Assembly: GCA_023433855.1 (NCBI GenBank)
Contig: JAEYTV010000614.1
Span: 1-23,047, forward strand
Direction: 5' to 3'
DNA: 23,047 nucleotides
Source: Pseudomonadota bacterium
GTDB taxonomy: Bacteria > Pseudomonadota > Alphaproteobacteria > Rhizobiales > Rhizobiaceae
Shown here piece by piece: positions 14,863 to 22,919 of this stretch. The notes under the pieces were generated by a model. It saw only the letters and a program-made list of their open reading frames with translations, made no database searches and was not told the DNA's origin. How positions within the stretch are numbered: position 1 is the stretch's first letter; every line of letters begins with the position of its first letter. The translations under genes were made by a program, and so were the position numbers.

Positions 14863-16377
14863 TTGCGTACCATCTTCGTGTTGTTCGACACGCTCAACCG
14901 ACGATATCTGGAGCCCTATGGCGGAGCGTTGATGCTGACGCCCAATTTCCGCAGATTGGCTGAGCGTTCCGTCACGTTCGACAACCACTATGTCGGCAGC
15001 CTGCCTTGTATGCCCGCGCGTCGCGACCTGATGACGGGTCGGCTGAATTTCCTTCACCGCTCCTGGGGTCCGATGGAACCCTTCGACGTCGCGATGCCGC
15101 GATGTCTGCGGTCCAGTGGCGTCTATTCCCACCTCATTACCGACCACTATCACTATTTCGAGGACGGCGGGGCGGGCTATCATACCCGATACAACAGCTT
15201 CGAATTCGTCCGCGGGCAGGAAGGCGACTGCTGGAAGGCGCAGGTCGAACCGCCACTCGAACGCTGGAAGCAGGAGTTCCATCCGAGCCAATATAACGAC
15301 ACGCCGGGATCGAACCCATACCACTACATGGTCAATCGGTCTTACATCCGCAATGATGCTGAATTCCCGTCAGCCCGCTGCTTCGCCCTGGCCGAGGAAT
15401 TTCTCGAGGAGAACAGTCGGGCGGATAATTGGTTTCTGCAGATCGAAACATTCGATCCGCATGAGCCGTTCCACGCACCCGACCGGCATCGGAAGAACTA
15501 TCCAACCAAGTACGAAGGTCCAATACGCGACTGGCCGCCCTATGGACGGGTGACCGAGGAAGAAGCCGAGCAGGACGAGATGCGGGCGAATTATATGGCG
15601 ACGCTCGCCGCATGCGACGAGCTGTTGGGACGCCTGCTCGACCGCATGGATGCCCTCGACATGTGGAAAGACACCATGCTGGTGGTCAGCACGGATCATG
15701 GCTATCTGCTGGCGGAACACGACTGGTGGGCGAAGAACCGGATGCCGTGTTACCAGGAGATCGCCAACATCCCGCTTTTCATCCACCATCCCGCGCATGC
15801 TGAGCGGGCGGGTGAGCGATGCCAGGCGTTGACGCAGACACCGGACCTGATGCCGACGTTCCTGCAGGCGTTTGGCGCGGATATTCCTGCCGAGGTGACG
15901 GCACGCTCGCTGATGCCGCTGCTTGCCGGCACGGAAGCCAGCATCCATGACAACGTGATCTTCGGATATTACGGCGGGTCGGTGAACCTGACCGACGGGC
16001 GGCATGTCTATTTCCGCTACCCGGACGATGTGCTTGGCCAGGAACTCTATCAGTACACGTTGATGCCCAACCACATGCTCCAGCCATTCACGATGGAGGA
16101 ACTGAAGGGAGCAACACTTCTTCACGACCTTACATTTGCCGGCGGGGTTCCGGTGCTGCGTATCCCGGTCCTTCCGACATCGCCTTGGTACAATTCTCAT
16201 GGACCGCGCGTGATGCAAGATGCGTCTTCTGCGATTTTCGACATCAAGGAGGATTCGGAACAAAAGCACCCTGTTCACGATCCCGAGCTCGAAAAACGGC
16301 TTGAGAAAGCACTGTCTCGTGCGTTGGCTGAGCACGATGCTCCTCCGGAAGTCTGGAGACGTCTCGACCTATCTTGA
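14863..16377 (+). CDS. Type I (formylglycine) sulfatase, alkaline-phosphatase superfamily
   Basis: A 504-residue hydrolase predicted to cleave sulfate esters. The sulfatase signature is P-C-M-P-A-R-R-D-L-M-T-G-R, with C49-x-P51-x-R53 the formylglycine site and M-T-G-R the common extension. The first metal-binding region is V-L-F-D-T-L-N (D9), shorter in acidic residues than the usual double-aspartate form. The late metal pair is S-T-D-H-G-Y (D278, H279), followed by W-W-A-K-N. F-D-P-H-E-P-F also fits the family. The start is TTG at 14863 behind AAGGAAACGG; no earlier in-frame start is likely. The N-terminus is not a signal peptide, so the enzyme should be cytoplasmic. Phosphonate monoester hydrolases share the C-x-P-x-R motif, so that activity cannot be fully excluded. 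With FGE in the same locus, a sulfatase is the better call. Confidence 0.9.
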   Translation: MRTIFVLFDTLNRRYLEPYGGALMLTPNFRRLAERSVTFDNHYVGSLPCMPARRDLMTGRLNFLHRSWGPMEPFDVAMPRCLRSSGVYSHLITDHYHYFEDGGAGYHTRYNSFEFVRGQEGDCWKAQVEPPLERWKQEFHPSQYNDTPGSNPYHYMVNRSYIRNDAEFPSARCFALAEEFLEENSRADNWFLQIETFDPHEPFHAPDRHRKNYPTKYEGPIRDWPPYGRVTEEEAEQDEMRANYMATLAACDELLGRLLDRMDALDMWKDTMLVVSTDHGYLLAEHDWWAKNRMPCYQEIANIPLFIHHPAHAERAGERCQALTQTPDLMPTFLQAFGADIPAEVTARSLMPLLAGTEASIHDNVIFGYYGGSVNLTDGRHVYFRYPDDVLGQELYQYTLMPNHMLQPFTMEELKGATLLHDLTFAGGVPVLRIPVLPTSPWYNSHGPRVMQDASSAIFDIKEDSEQKHPVHDPELEKRLEKALSRALAEHDAPPEVWRRLDLS

Positions 16378-16603
16378 AAGCGTTTTGCTGCGCCGGCTTC
16401 GTACACCGCGAGTTTCCGCTGTTCCCTGAAGTCAGCGTCAGAGACGGCCTCAGCAATCGCCGTCGTGGCCATCATGGTCTTGAAGATTGGCAACGACCGC
16501 TTCAAGATGCTGGCTGGCCGATGGAATTCCTGCTGGCGTCGGCGGTTTTAATGATCGTCATAAACCTCGGCAGGCTCTATTCCTCGAACCGGCCTTCTGA
16601 CCC
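16378..16603. other. Intergenic gap between the sulfatase operon and the ABC-2 exporter
   Basis: These 226 bases show no recognisable gene. One frame (about 16430-16550) reads a hydrophobic stretch, A-I-A-V-V-A-I-M-V-L-K-I-G, that could be the decayed end of a membrane protein, but it has no start or ribosome-binding site and I cannot name a family. No clear terminator hairpin is visible after the sulfatase. Confidence 0.35.
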
Positions 16604-17566
16604 ATGGCAGCTGAACCCGCACTGCGTATTGCTGGTCTCACAAAATCATTCCGCGGCAAGCGCGCGGTGGACGGCGTCGACCTGACGGTGGAACGAGAAG
16701 AGATTCTTGGTTTCCTTGGCCCGAACGGCGCCGGCAAGACGACCGTCATGAACATCGTCATGGGGTTGGTTCGCGCGGACAGCGGCGCGGTCGAGTTGCT
16801 CGGCGTGTTGGGTGGGGCGGGGCATCGCGGCGTACGGCTAAGGGTCGGCTATCTGCCCGAGAAGCCGCGCATCTATCCGGAGATGCCGGCGCGCGCCTAT
16901 CTCGACCTCTTCGCTCGACTATACGGCATGCCCGAACCGAGGAAGAGCATCGACGCCGCCTTGGACCGTGTTGGCCTCGCTGCGGCGGCGGATCGCCCGA
17001 TGGGCACCTATTCGCGCGGCATGCAGCAACGGGCCTGCCTTGCCCGTGCGATCCTGCACGAGCCGGAATTGCTGATTCTTGACGAGCCGACGCTGGGGCT
17101 CGATCCCCAGGGCGTCGCCGACATGCGCGACATTTTGTGCGAGATGCGCGCCGCCGGCACGACGCTGTTCTTCTCCTCGCACCAACTGGCCGAGATGGAG
17201 CGCATCTGTGACCGCGTCGCCTTCATGCGCGAGGGCAAGGTGGTGGCAGCCGGCCGGCCAGCCGATCTCATCGCGGCGGGGGATGGTGTGCTGGAGGTGG
17301 AGCTTTACGAACCCGTCGCCGTCGAACTCGACGCCATCCGCACGTTGCCGCAAGTGGCCGAGGTCAGGGAGACCGGCCGGCACACCGTAGAGATCGTGCT
17401 CGCGGCGGGACATGCCCACGACATCAGGCTAGCCCGAGCAGCGCTGGCGAGCGACCTGACCGGGTTCGGATTGACCGTGCTCTCAATCCGCGGCGCAATG
17501 CCGACGCTGGAAACCTTGTTTCTCGCGCTCGCGGAACCAACCGCGATGCGCCGATCGGTTCATTAG
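16604..17566 (+). CDS. ABC-2 type transporter ATP-binding protein (NosF/CcmA-like)
   Basis: A 320-residue ATPase of an export-type ABC system. All nucleotide-binding motifs are intact: Walker [10 protein letters not shown] (residues about 39-47), signature Y-S-R-G-M-Q-Q-R, Walker [14 protein letters not shown], and the switch histidine in F-F-S-S-H-Q-L. The C-terminal third is the variable extension common in NosF- and CcmA-like ATPases. The ATG at 16604 has no strong ribosome-binding site. The obvious partner permease starts at 17861, but a broken SDR gene lies between, an unusual interruption. Possible roles are export or maturation of a membrane or periplasmic factor; the substrate is unknown. 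Confidence 0.9.
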   Translation: MAAEPALRIAGLTKSFRGKRAVDGVDLTVEREEILGFLGPNGAGKTTVMNIVMGLVRADSGAVELLGVLGGAGHRGVRLRVGYLPEKPRIYPEMPARAYLDLFARLYGMPEPRKSIDAALDRVGLAAAADRPMGTYSRGMQQRACLARAILHEPELLILDEPTLGLDPQGVADMRDILCEMRAAGTTLFFSSHQLAEMERICDRVAFMREGKVVAAGRPADLIAAGDGVLEVELYEPVAVELDAIRTLPQVAEVRETGRHTVEIVLAAGHAHDIRLARAALASDLTGFGLTVLSIRGAMPTLETLFLALAEPTAMRRSVH

Positions 17567-17583
17567 TTCTGGGGGAGGATATC

Positions 17584-17853
17584 ATGGATCTCGGCTATGC
17601 CGGAAAGCGCTGTCTGGTCACGGCTTCTACCGGAGGGTTGGGCTTTGCCATTGCCAAATGCATGGCTGCCGAAGGCGCAGACGTCGTCGTAAACGGCCGC
17701 TCGGCCCGCAATTTGGCAGAGACGACGAAGGGCACCACCGTCACCGTCAGTTCCGTGTTGCCGGGGCCGTCACGTACGGAAGGCGTCGCCAAGCTGATCG
17801 CCAACGGCGCGGCTCTGCGTATCGATGGCGGCCTGATCCGCACGGTGGCCTGA
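17584..17853 (+). pseudogene. Internally deleted short-chain dehydrogenase, 89 codons
   Basis: An open frame of 89 residues behind a strong ribosome-binding site (GGGGGAGGA). It is a mosaic of three SDR pieces. Residues 1-40 are the Rossmann N-terminus, with [13 protein letters not shown] and V-V-N-G-R-S. Residues 41-68 match the part just after the catalytic helix, with L-A-E-T-T-K-G and [12 protein letters not shown]. Residues 69-89 are the C-terminal [10 protein letters not shown]. About 105 residues are missing at the first joint (including the N-N-A-G and Y-x-x-x-K regions) and about 50 at the second. Both joints keep the reading frame. It cannot be a catalytic SDR. It may be a relic, or a small protein retained by chance or selection; it sits between an ABC ATPase and its permease. 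Confidence 0.85.
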
Positions 17854-17860
17854 CCCGGCA

Positions 17861-18697
17861 ATGGCGCCTGCTCTCCGTCCACCCGGCTTCCTGGGCACCA
17901 CGCTGCTGCTTTTCGGCCGCGAGGTGCGTGCCAAGCTCGCCTCGCTCTGGCTCTACGCTGTGGCGGGCGCGGTCTGCCTGATCGCCTGGGTTTACGGCGC
18001 CGGCTTCGCGCAAATCTTTCAGACGGAATCGGTGCTGGTGACGACCGATCCGCTGATGGCGCTGAACGTGCTGGTGGTGGCCTTCCTCGGCGTCGTGCTC
18101 GGCCTGCGGCTGTCCGCCAGCATCGCCTGGGAGCGTGAGCATCGCACGCTGGAGGTGCTGGTCGTCGGCCCGGTCTCCTTCGAGGCGATCGTGCTGGCGA
18201 AATTCCTTGTCGAGCTCTGCGTCTTTGCAGTGCTGATCGCGATCTACGTGCTCTACCTTCTTTTCGCGCAGCCGCTCGGCGCCGGCGTGATCGGACTCCG
18301 TGAAGCGCTGTCGGTCGGCCAGATGCCGCTCCATGCGCTGCCGACGCTGGCGCTCGGCCTGCTCGTCTCGTCGCTGGCGCGCACGGTGCGGGGCGCGGTC
18401 GTCGTCTATCTGGTGGTCGTCCTCTGCCTGGGCCTCTTCGAGATCGTGCACGGCTTCCTGCTGGCGCAGCCGCCGGAAGAACTCAGCCTCACCGAAGCCC
18501 ATTTCAGCGCGGCGCTGCAGAGGGCCGCCGCTTTCCTGGATCCGATTTCGGCTATCGCAAGGCTGGCCGACCTCGCCGACGTGCTGACGGCGCAAACGCC
18601 TCTCATTGCATCGAAGACGCTGCTCGCATTGGCGCTCACTTTCGCGATGTTGGCCTCGGCGACAATCCTGTCGCGTTTGCGGGGAGCGCTGGGATGA
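17861..18697 (+). CDS. ABC-2 type transporter permease
   Basis: A 278-residue membrane protein with about six hydrophobic segments and the ABC-2 permease hallmark A-W-E-R-E-H-R-T-L-E-V-L-V-V-G-P in the cytoplasmic loop after the second segment (residues about 88-103). This family pairs with NosF/CcmA-like ATPases, as NosY does, and the ATPase at 16604 is the evident partner. A charged periplasmic loop near residue 200 follows the fourth segment. The start ATG lies seven bases after the broken SDR gene, and the stop overlaps the next small ORF in an ATGA arrangement. Export substrate unknown. Confidence 0.88.
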   Translation: MAPALRPPGFLGTTLLLFGREVRAKLASLWLYAVAGAVCLIAWVYGAGFAQIFQTESVLVTTDPLMALNVLVVAFLGVVLGLRLSASIAWEREHRTLEVLVVGPVSFEAIVLAKFLVELCVFAVLIAIYVLYLLFAQPLGAGVIGLREALSVGQMPLHALPTLALGLLVSSLARTVRGAVVVYLVVVLCLGLFEIVHGFLLAQPPEELSLTEAHFSAALQRAAAFLDPISAIARLADLADVLTAQTPLIASKTLLALALTFAMLASATILSRLRGALG

Positions 18698-18846
18698 TCG
18701 TGTTCAGCATCCTTGCGCTCGCTTTCCTCGCCATCGCGCTTGCCGCCCCGGCAGGCAGGGACAGCGCGCTCGTCATCGCCGTTTGGCGGACAGCTATGGA
18801 GCTTTTGAGGGCTTGGTGGCAGCTTAAGGTACCAGTGGGAATATAG
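18694..18846 (+). CDS. Small membrane protein, 50 residues, translationally coupled to the ABC-2 permease
   Basis: The ATG at 18694 overlaps the permease stop (ATGA). The product starts with a strongly hydrophobic helix (M-I-V-F-S-I-L-A-L-A-F-L-A-I-A-L-A-A-P-A-G), then a short amphipathic part rich in tryptophan, ending at TAG 18844-18846. The first half looks like a signal anchor. It could be a genuine small subunit, or the start of a longer third gene of the ABC-2 cluster cut off by a deletion before the next gene at 18859. I recognise no family. Confidence 0.5.
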   Translation: MIVFSILALAFLAIALAAPAGRDSALVIAVWRTAMELLRAWWQLKVPVGI

Positions 18847-18858
18847 GATCATTGTCTC

Positions 18859-19752
18859 GTGGAGATTCGCAACGACCCGTCATTGGACGCAACAGCTTCT
18901 GCCGAGAGAGCGTTCGTCAAAATGCATGGCCTGCGCAATCATTTCGTCATCTTCGACAGACGATCTGATCGCCGTGCTTTTCGCAAAAGAGACATTGTCA
19001 GAATTTGCGACGCCCAGGTGGGCGTAGGCGGCGACCAGTTGCTCACTATTGAACCGCCGTCGCAGCAGGGATTGGTGCTGGGTGCACATGCTGCCATGCG
19101 GATATTCAACATTGACGGCCGCGAGGTTTCCGCCTGCGGCAACGCGACCCGGTGTGTCGCGCATTTGTTGTTCGAGGAAACCGGCAGAACCGAACTCGTG
19201 CTGGAGACCGCGGGAGGGCTGCTGCAATGTCGCCCGGCAGGCGCCATGGAGGTCAGCGTGGAACTCGGACCCATCGGCTGGAACTGGCGGGATTTTCCGC
19301 TTTCGCGCGAAGTCGACATGTTCGACATGCCCGTGGAGAGCGGACCGCTCCGACACGGTATCGGCTTGTGGATCGGCAATCCGCATATCGTCTTCTTCGT
19401 CGACAGCCTCGCCGGGATCGACCTGGCCAAAGTGGCGGCGCCGATCCATGACGATGCGCTGTTTCCGGAGGGCATCAATGTTGGGGTGGCCGAACTGGTG
19501 GAGGAGGGGACGATCCGCCTCGCTGTGTGGGAACGTCCTGGCATCGCGACGCAGGCCTGCGGAACCGGAGCGTGTGTGGCCGCCTTTGCAGCGCGGAGCA
19601 AAGGCCTCACTGACAGGACTAGTTTCGACGTGCATCTCCCGGCCGGCCCGCTGGCAATCGAGATCCAAGACAATATGGCCATCATGTCCGGCCCTGTCGC
19701 CTATTGCTGCCGGGGTTCCGTCATGGCCGAAACGGTCTACGAGTTCGACTGA
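18859..19752 (+). CDS. dapF: Diaminopimelate epimerase family protein
   Basis: A 297-residue protein of the DapF fold, which interconverts LL- and meso-diaminopimelate with two cysteines acting as acid and base. Both are present: C93 in S-A-C-G-N-A-T-R-C and C234 in Q-A-C-G-T-G-A-C. Other family marks are K-M-H-G-L-x-N near residue 21, G-x-G-G-D-Q, M-R-I-F-N-I-D-G and G-N-P-H near 175. The start is GTG at 18859; the ATG at codon 22 would remove conserved residues. Length is normal. The setting, between an ABC exporter and a polyamine-type importer, is not the usual housekeeping context, so this may be a second copy or a related amino-acid epimerase. It ends 26 bases before the convergent ATPase gene. 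Confidence 0.85.
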   Translation: MEIRNDPSLDATASAERAFVKMHGLRNHFVIFDRRSDRRAFRKRDIVRICDAQVGVGGDQLLTIEPPSQQGLVLGAHAAMRIFNIDGREVSACGNATRCVAHLLFEETGRTELVLETAGGLLQCRPAGAMEVSVELGPIGWNWRDFPLSREVDMFDMPVESGPLRHGIGLWIGNPHIVFFVDSLAGIDLAKVAAPIHDDALFPEGINVGVAELVEEGTIRLAVWERPGIATQACGTGACVAAFAARSKGLTDRTSFDVHLPAGPLAIEIQDNMAIMSGPVAYCCRGSVMAETVYEFD

Positions 19753-19778
19753 CAGTCCGATGCGGGTGCGAGCGGCTG

Positions 19779-20945
19779 CTAGGAAATACGCAAGCCGTTC
19801 CCGTCCAGCAGCACGCAATCGGCAGGATCGAAGCCGACGTCGATCGCCTCGCCTTCCCGCGCGACCTTGCCTTTGATCTGCGTGTCGGCGCGGATCGCCG
19901 CCTTGCCGCCAATGTCGATTTCGTAGATGACGCTGCCGCCAAGGTAGGAAGTGGAGACGACCCGGCCCGTCAGCCGGTTGGCCGTCGCCGCAGGACCGAC
20001 CGACAGCTTCTGAGGGCGCACCACCACGGTTACGGCGGCGCCTGGCGCGAGGGTCCCAGGAGAGGCGACCGTGACGGCGTGTCCGGCCGCAAGCGAGATC
20101 GTCGCCGTTCCCGAGTCGGAGGCGGTCACTGTCCCCGCAAGCATGTTGGCCTTGCCGAGGAAGTCGGCCACGAACGCGGTGGCTGGCGTTTCGTAGACGT
20201 CCTCGGGTGTGCCGATCTGCTCCACGGCACCGGCGTTCATCACCACGATCTGGTCGGACATGGACAACGCTTCTTCCTGATCGTGCGTGACGAATATCGC
20301 CGTGATCCCCGTCTCCTTCTGGATCTTCTTGATCTCGACTCGCATCTCCTCGCGCATGTTGGCGTCGAGCGCGGAAAGCGGCTCGTCGAGGAGCAACACT
20401 TCCGGTTCGAAGACGATGGCGCGCGCCAGCGCGATACGCTGCTGCTGCCCGCCAGACAATTGCGCCGGCAGTTTCTTCTCGCTGCCCGGCAGCCGCACCA
20501 TTTCGAGTGCCTGGTGCACCTTGCGCCCGATGTCGGCCTTCGGCACGTTGCGGTACTTCAGGCCGAAGGCGACATTGTCGAAGACGTTCTTGTGCGGGAA
20601 CAGCGCATAGCTCTGGAAGACCAGGCCGATATTGCGCTTGTAGATCGGGATGTCGTCGACCCGTCGTCCGCCGATCGATATCTGGCCTCTCGAAATGTCG
20701 ACCAGCCCGGCGATGGAGCGCAGGATGGTGGTCTTGCCGCAGCCGGATGGGCCCAGGAGGGTGACGAAGCTGCCTCGCCGGATGGCAAGCGAGAAATCGC
20801 GCACCGCGACGAACTTGCCATAGGCGATGTCGATGTTGCGGAACTCGACCGCCGGAGCGTCCGCCTCCGCTCCGTTGGCCGCGACGGCTTGCGAAGCCCC
20901 AGCGATCGGCCGGGGCTTCGCGGTCTGATCCGCCTGGTCAGGCAC
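19779..20945 (-). CDS. Spermidine/putrescine-type ABC transporter ATP-binding protein (PotA-like)
   Basis: A 388-residue ATPase of the polyamine/iron/opine uptake group. Walker A is G-P-S-G-C-G-K-T-T, the signature L-S-G-G-Q-Q-Q-R and Walker B V-L-L-L-D-E-P-L-S-A-L-D, followed by the V-T-H-D-Q-E-E-A-L switch. The C-terminal 120 residues form the TOBE-type regulatory domain usual in PotA and FbpC. The GTG start at 20945 overlaps the end of the binding-protein gene by eight bases; no ATG exists before the conserved core. The first 35 residues are an Ala-rich tail not usual for the family. It is the last gene of the operon on the minus strand. Confidence 0.92.
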   Translation of the reverse strand: MPDQADQTAKPRPIAGASQAVAANGAEADAPAVEFRNIDIAYGKFVAVRDFSLAIRRGSFVTLLGPSGCGKTTILRSIAGLVDISRGQISIGGRRVDDIPIYKRNIGLVFQSYALFPHKNVFDNVAFGLKYRNVPKADIGRKVHQALEMVRLPGSEKKLPAQLSGGQQQRIALARAIVFEPEVLLLDEPLSALDANMREEMRVEIKKIQKETGITAIFVTHDQEEALSMSDQIVVMNAGAVEQIGTPEDVYETPATAFVADFLGKANMLAGTVTASDSGTATISLAAGHAVTVASPGTLAPGAAVTVVVRPQKLSVGPAATANRLTGRVVSTSYLGGSVIYEIDIGGKAAIRADTQIKGKVAREGEAIDVGFDPADCVLLDGNGLRIS

Positions 20946-22083
20946 CCTTCGAGATCCTGTCCCACTGTTTCTGCCAGGCGTCTTCGTTGTCTGCCCAGTA
21001 GATCGGATCGGCAAAGGTCAACGCCTTCATTTCGCCGGTTGGATCGAAGGCGGGAAGCGCCGCGATCTTGTCGGTGAGCTTGACCTTGGTGGGATCGAGC
21101 GACGGCGGATAGTTCTGGCCCTCGGCCACCGCGATGGAGGTCGCAGGGTCGAGCATGAAGTTGATCAGTTCCTCGCATTCGGCCATCGGCGAGCCCTTGA
21201 GGACCAGCATGTCCTCCATCCAGGCATAGGAGCCGGCCGGGTCGAGATAGCCGATCGGATGACCTTGCTGCTGCAGCGAGGCGACGCGACCCGACCAGGC
21301 ATCGGTGACCACGATCTCGCCCTTCGACAGAAGGTCCATCAGTTCGGCGCCGGAGCCCCAGAATTTCTTGGCGAGGTCGCGTGTCTCGCGCACCTTGGCC
21401 CAGACGGCCTCCATGTCCTCGATCTTGTTGGGATCCTGGCCGGTGGCCAGCGCGGCGTACCAAACGCGCGTCGTCATGTCGGCATAGCCGCCGATCTTGC
21501 CGGCGTATTTTTGGTCTGCCAGCAGCGCCGCGCCCTTCTCCTTCGCCTCCTCCGGGGAGATGACGGTGGTGTTGTAGGCAAGGCCCGTCGTTCCGTAGTC
21601 ATAAGGGACAGCCGAAAGCTTCGGCGTCAGCTTGCGAAACGGCTCGATCATCGGCTGAAGCACATTCGCCATGTTGGGGATGTTGGCTTCGTTGATCTCT
21701 GAGTTCGCACCCGCGTTGACATATTTGATGTAGTAGTTGACGCCCGACGAATGGACGACCTGGAAGTCGCCGGGCTTCGACGTCTTGATCTTGGTGATGA
21801 TCTCGTTCTCGTCGCCGAAAGTGCCCTGCACCACCTTGATGCTGGTCTTGCTCGTGTAGGGCTGGAAAGCGTATTTATCGATCGCCTCCTGCACCGTGCC
21901 GCCCCAGCCGTCGAAGCGGACTTCGGTGACCGCGGCGAGGGCTCGTCCCATCCACGGCATAGACAGGCCCGTGGACGCCGCGGCGGCAGCCGTAAGCCCC
22001 AGGAAAGTGCGGCGACTGAGGTCGCCGTTCATGTAGCGCTCGTGCAGCCTTTCGAGCCGCCTGGTGTTGGACAGTTTCATCAT
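20938..22083 (-). CDS. Spermidine/putrescine-type ABC transporter substrate-binding protein (PotD-like), Tat-exported
   Basis: A 381-residue periplasmic receptor. The N-terminus carries a twin-arginine signal, L-S-R-R-T-F-L-G-L followed by an alanine-rich core and A-L-A-A, so it is probably folded before export. The mature part follows the PotD-like pattern: F-D-G-W-G-G-T-V-Q near its start, V-P-Y-D-Y-G-T-T-G-L-A-Y-N near the hinge, and L-I-N-F-M-L-D-P near residue 300. Its ATG overlaps the stop of the upstream permease (ATGA), and a second ATG follows directly. Ligands of this group include polyamines, opines and other small cationic compounds; the exact one is not predictable. Confidence 0.92.
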   Translation of the reverse strand: MMKLSNTRRLERLHERYMNGDLSRRTFLGLTAAAAASTGLSMPWMGRALAAVTEVRFDGWGGTVQEAIDKYAFQPYTSKTSIKVVQGTFGDENEIITKIKTSKPGDFQVVHSSGVNYYIKYVNAGANSEINEANIPNMANVLQPMIEPFRKLTPKLSAVPYDYGTTGLAYNTTVISPEEAKEKGAALLADQKYAGKIGGYADMTTRVWYAALATGQDPNKIEDMEAVWAKVRETRDLAKKFWGSGAELMDLLSKGEIVVTDAWSGRVASLQQQGHPIGYLDPAGSYAWMEDMLVLKGSPMAECEELINFMLDPATSIAVAEGQNYPPSLDPTKVKLTDKIAALPAFDPTGEMKALTFADPIYWADNEDAWQKQWDRISKGA

Positions 22084-22919
22084 GCGTTCTCCTCTGGTTT
22101 GCCGCGTCTTCTCAATCTTGTGAAGCCCTGAAGGATAAGCCCGCCGACAAGCGGAATGCCGACCGTCACAAGAATCATGACCGTGCCGAGCGCGTTGATC
22201 TCGGGGCTTATCGAGATCTTCAGCATCGACAGTATCTGCGTTGGCATCGTCTCGACCCCGGCCGGCCGCCAGAACAGGCTGGCCGACGTGTTGTCGAACG
22301 AGATGGTGAAGGCCAGTAGCGCGCCGGCAACCACCGCCGGGACGAGAAGAGGCAGCGTGATCTCCCGGAAAGACGCCAGGCGCGAGGCGCCGAGCGAAAG
22401 CGCCGCCTCCTCATAGACGCGCCTGATGCCGACCATGCGCGCCTGCGCTATCAGGACGACGTAAGGCACGGCGAGCAAGATGTGTCCCAGCACCAGAAGC
22501 AGCAGCGTACGGGGTTGATCGACCGCCTTGATCAACACGAGAAGGCCGACACCGAGGATGGTCTCCGGAACGAGGGCGGGCAGGATCACCAGCGTGCTGA
22601 ACGCCTGCTTGCCACGGAATTCGAAGCGCGTCAGCGCGAAGGCGGTGACGACGCCCACCGCCGTCGTGACTGCCGCGGTAACGAGCGCGATCCACATGGA
22701 GGTCCGGAATGCGGCCAGGACCTGTTCGTTGCTGAGCAGCTTGCCGTACCATTGCAGGCTGAAGCCGGTCATCGGGAAACCGCCGAACATCGACGAATTG
22801 AACGACAGCACGACCGTGGCGATGATCGGCGCGAACATGAAGACATAAACGCACAGCGTGACGAAGCCAGTCAGCCGCCAGGCCCATCTGCCTTCGCCGT
22901 CGCCATGCGCCGCGGTCAT
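22080..22919 (-). CDS. Spermidine/putrescine-type ABC transporter permease (PotC-like)
   Basis: A 279-residue inner-membrane permease with about six hydrophobic segments. The EAA loop reads E-E-A-A-L-S-L-G-A-S-R-L-A-S-F-R-E-I-T-L-P near residues 167-187, and F-T-I-S-F-D-N-T follows, a common PotC motif. L-S-F-N-S-S and F-S-L-Q-W-Y-G-K-L near the N-terminus also match this subfamily. The start overlaps the stop of the preceding permease gene (ATGA) and its own stop overlaps the binding-protein start, so the operon is tightly coupled. Confidence 0.93.
   Translation of the reverse strand: MTAAHGDGEGRWAWRLTGFVTLCVYVFMFAPIIATVVLSFNSSMFGGFPMTGFSLQWYGKLLSNEQVLAAFRTSMWIALVTAAVTTAVGVVTAFALTRFEFRGKQAFSTLVILPALVPETILGVGLLVLIKAVDQPRTLLLLVLGHILLAVPYVVLIAQARMVGIRRVYEEAALSLGASRLASFREITLPLLVPAVVAGALLAFTISFDNTSASLFWRPAGVETMPTQILSMLKISISPEINALGTVMILVTVGIPLVGGLILQGFTRLRRRGKPEENA

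Noticed and set aside
16378..16603. Hydrophobic frame before the ABC-2 ATPase as a membrane protein gene
   Set aside because: No start codon with a ribosome-binding site in that frame and no nameable family; recorded only as a possible relic.
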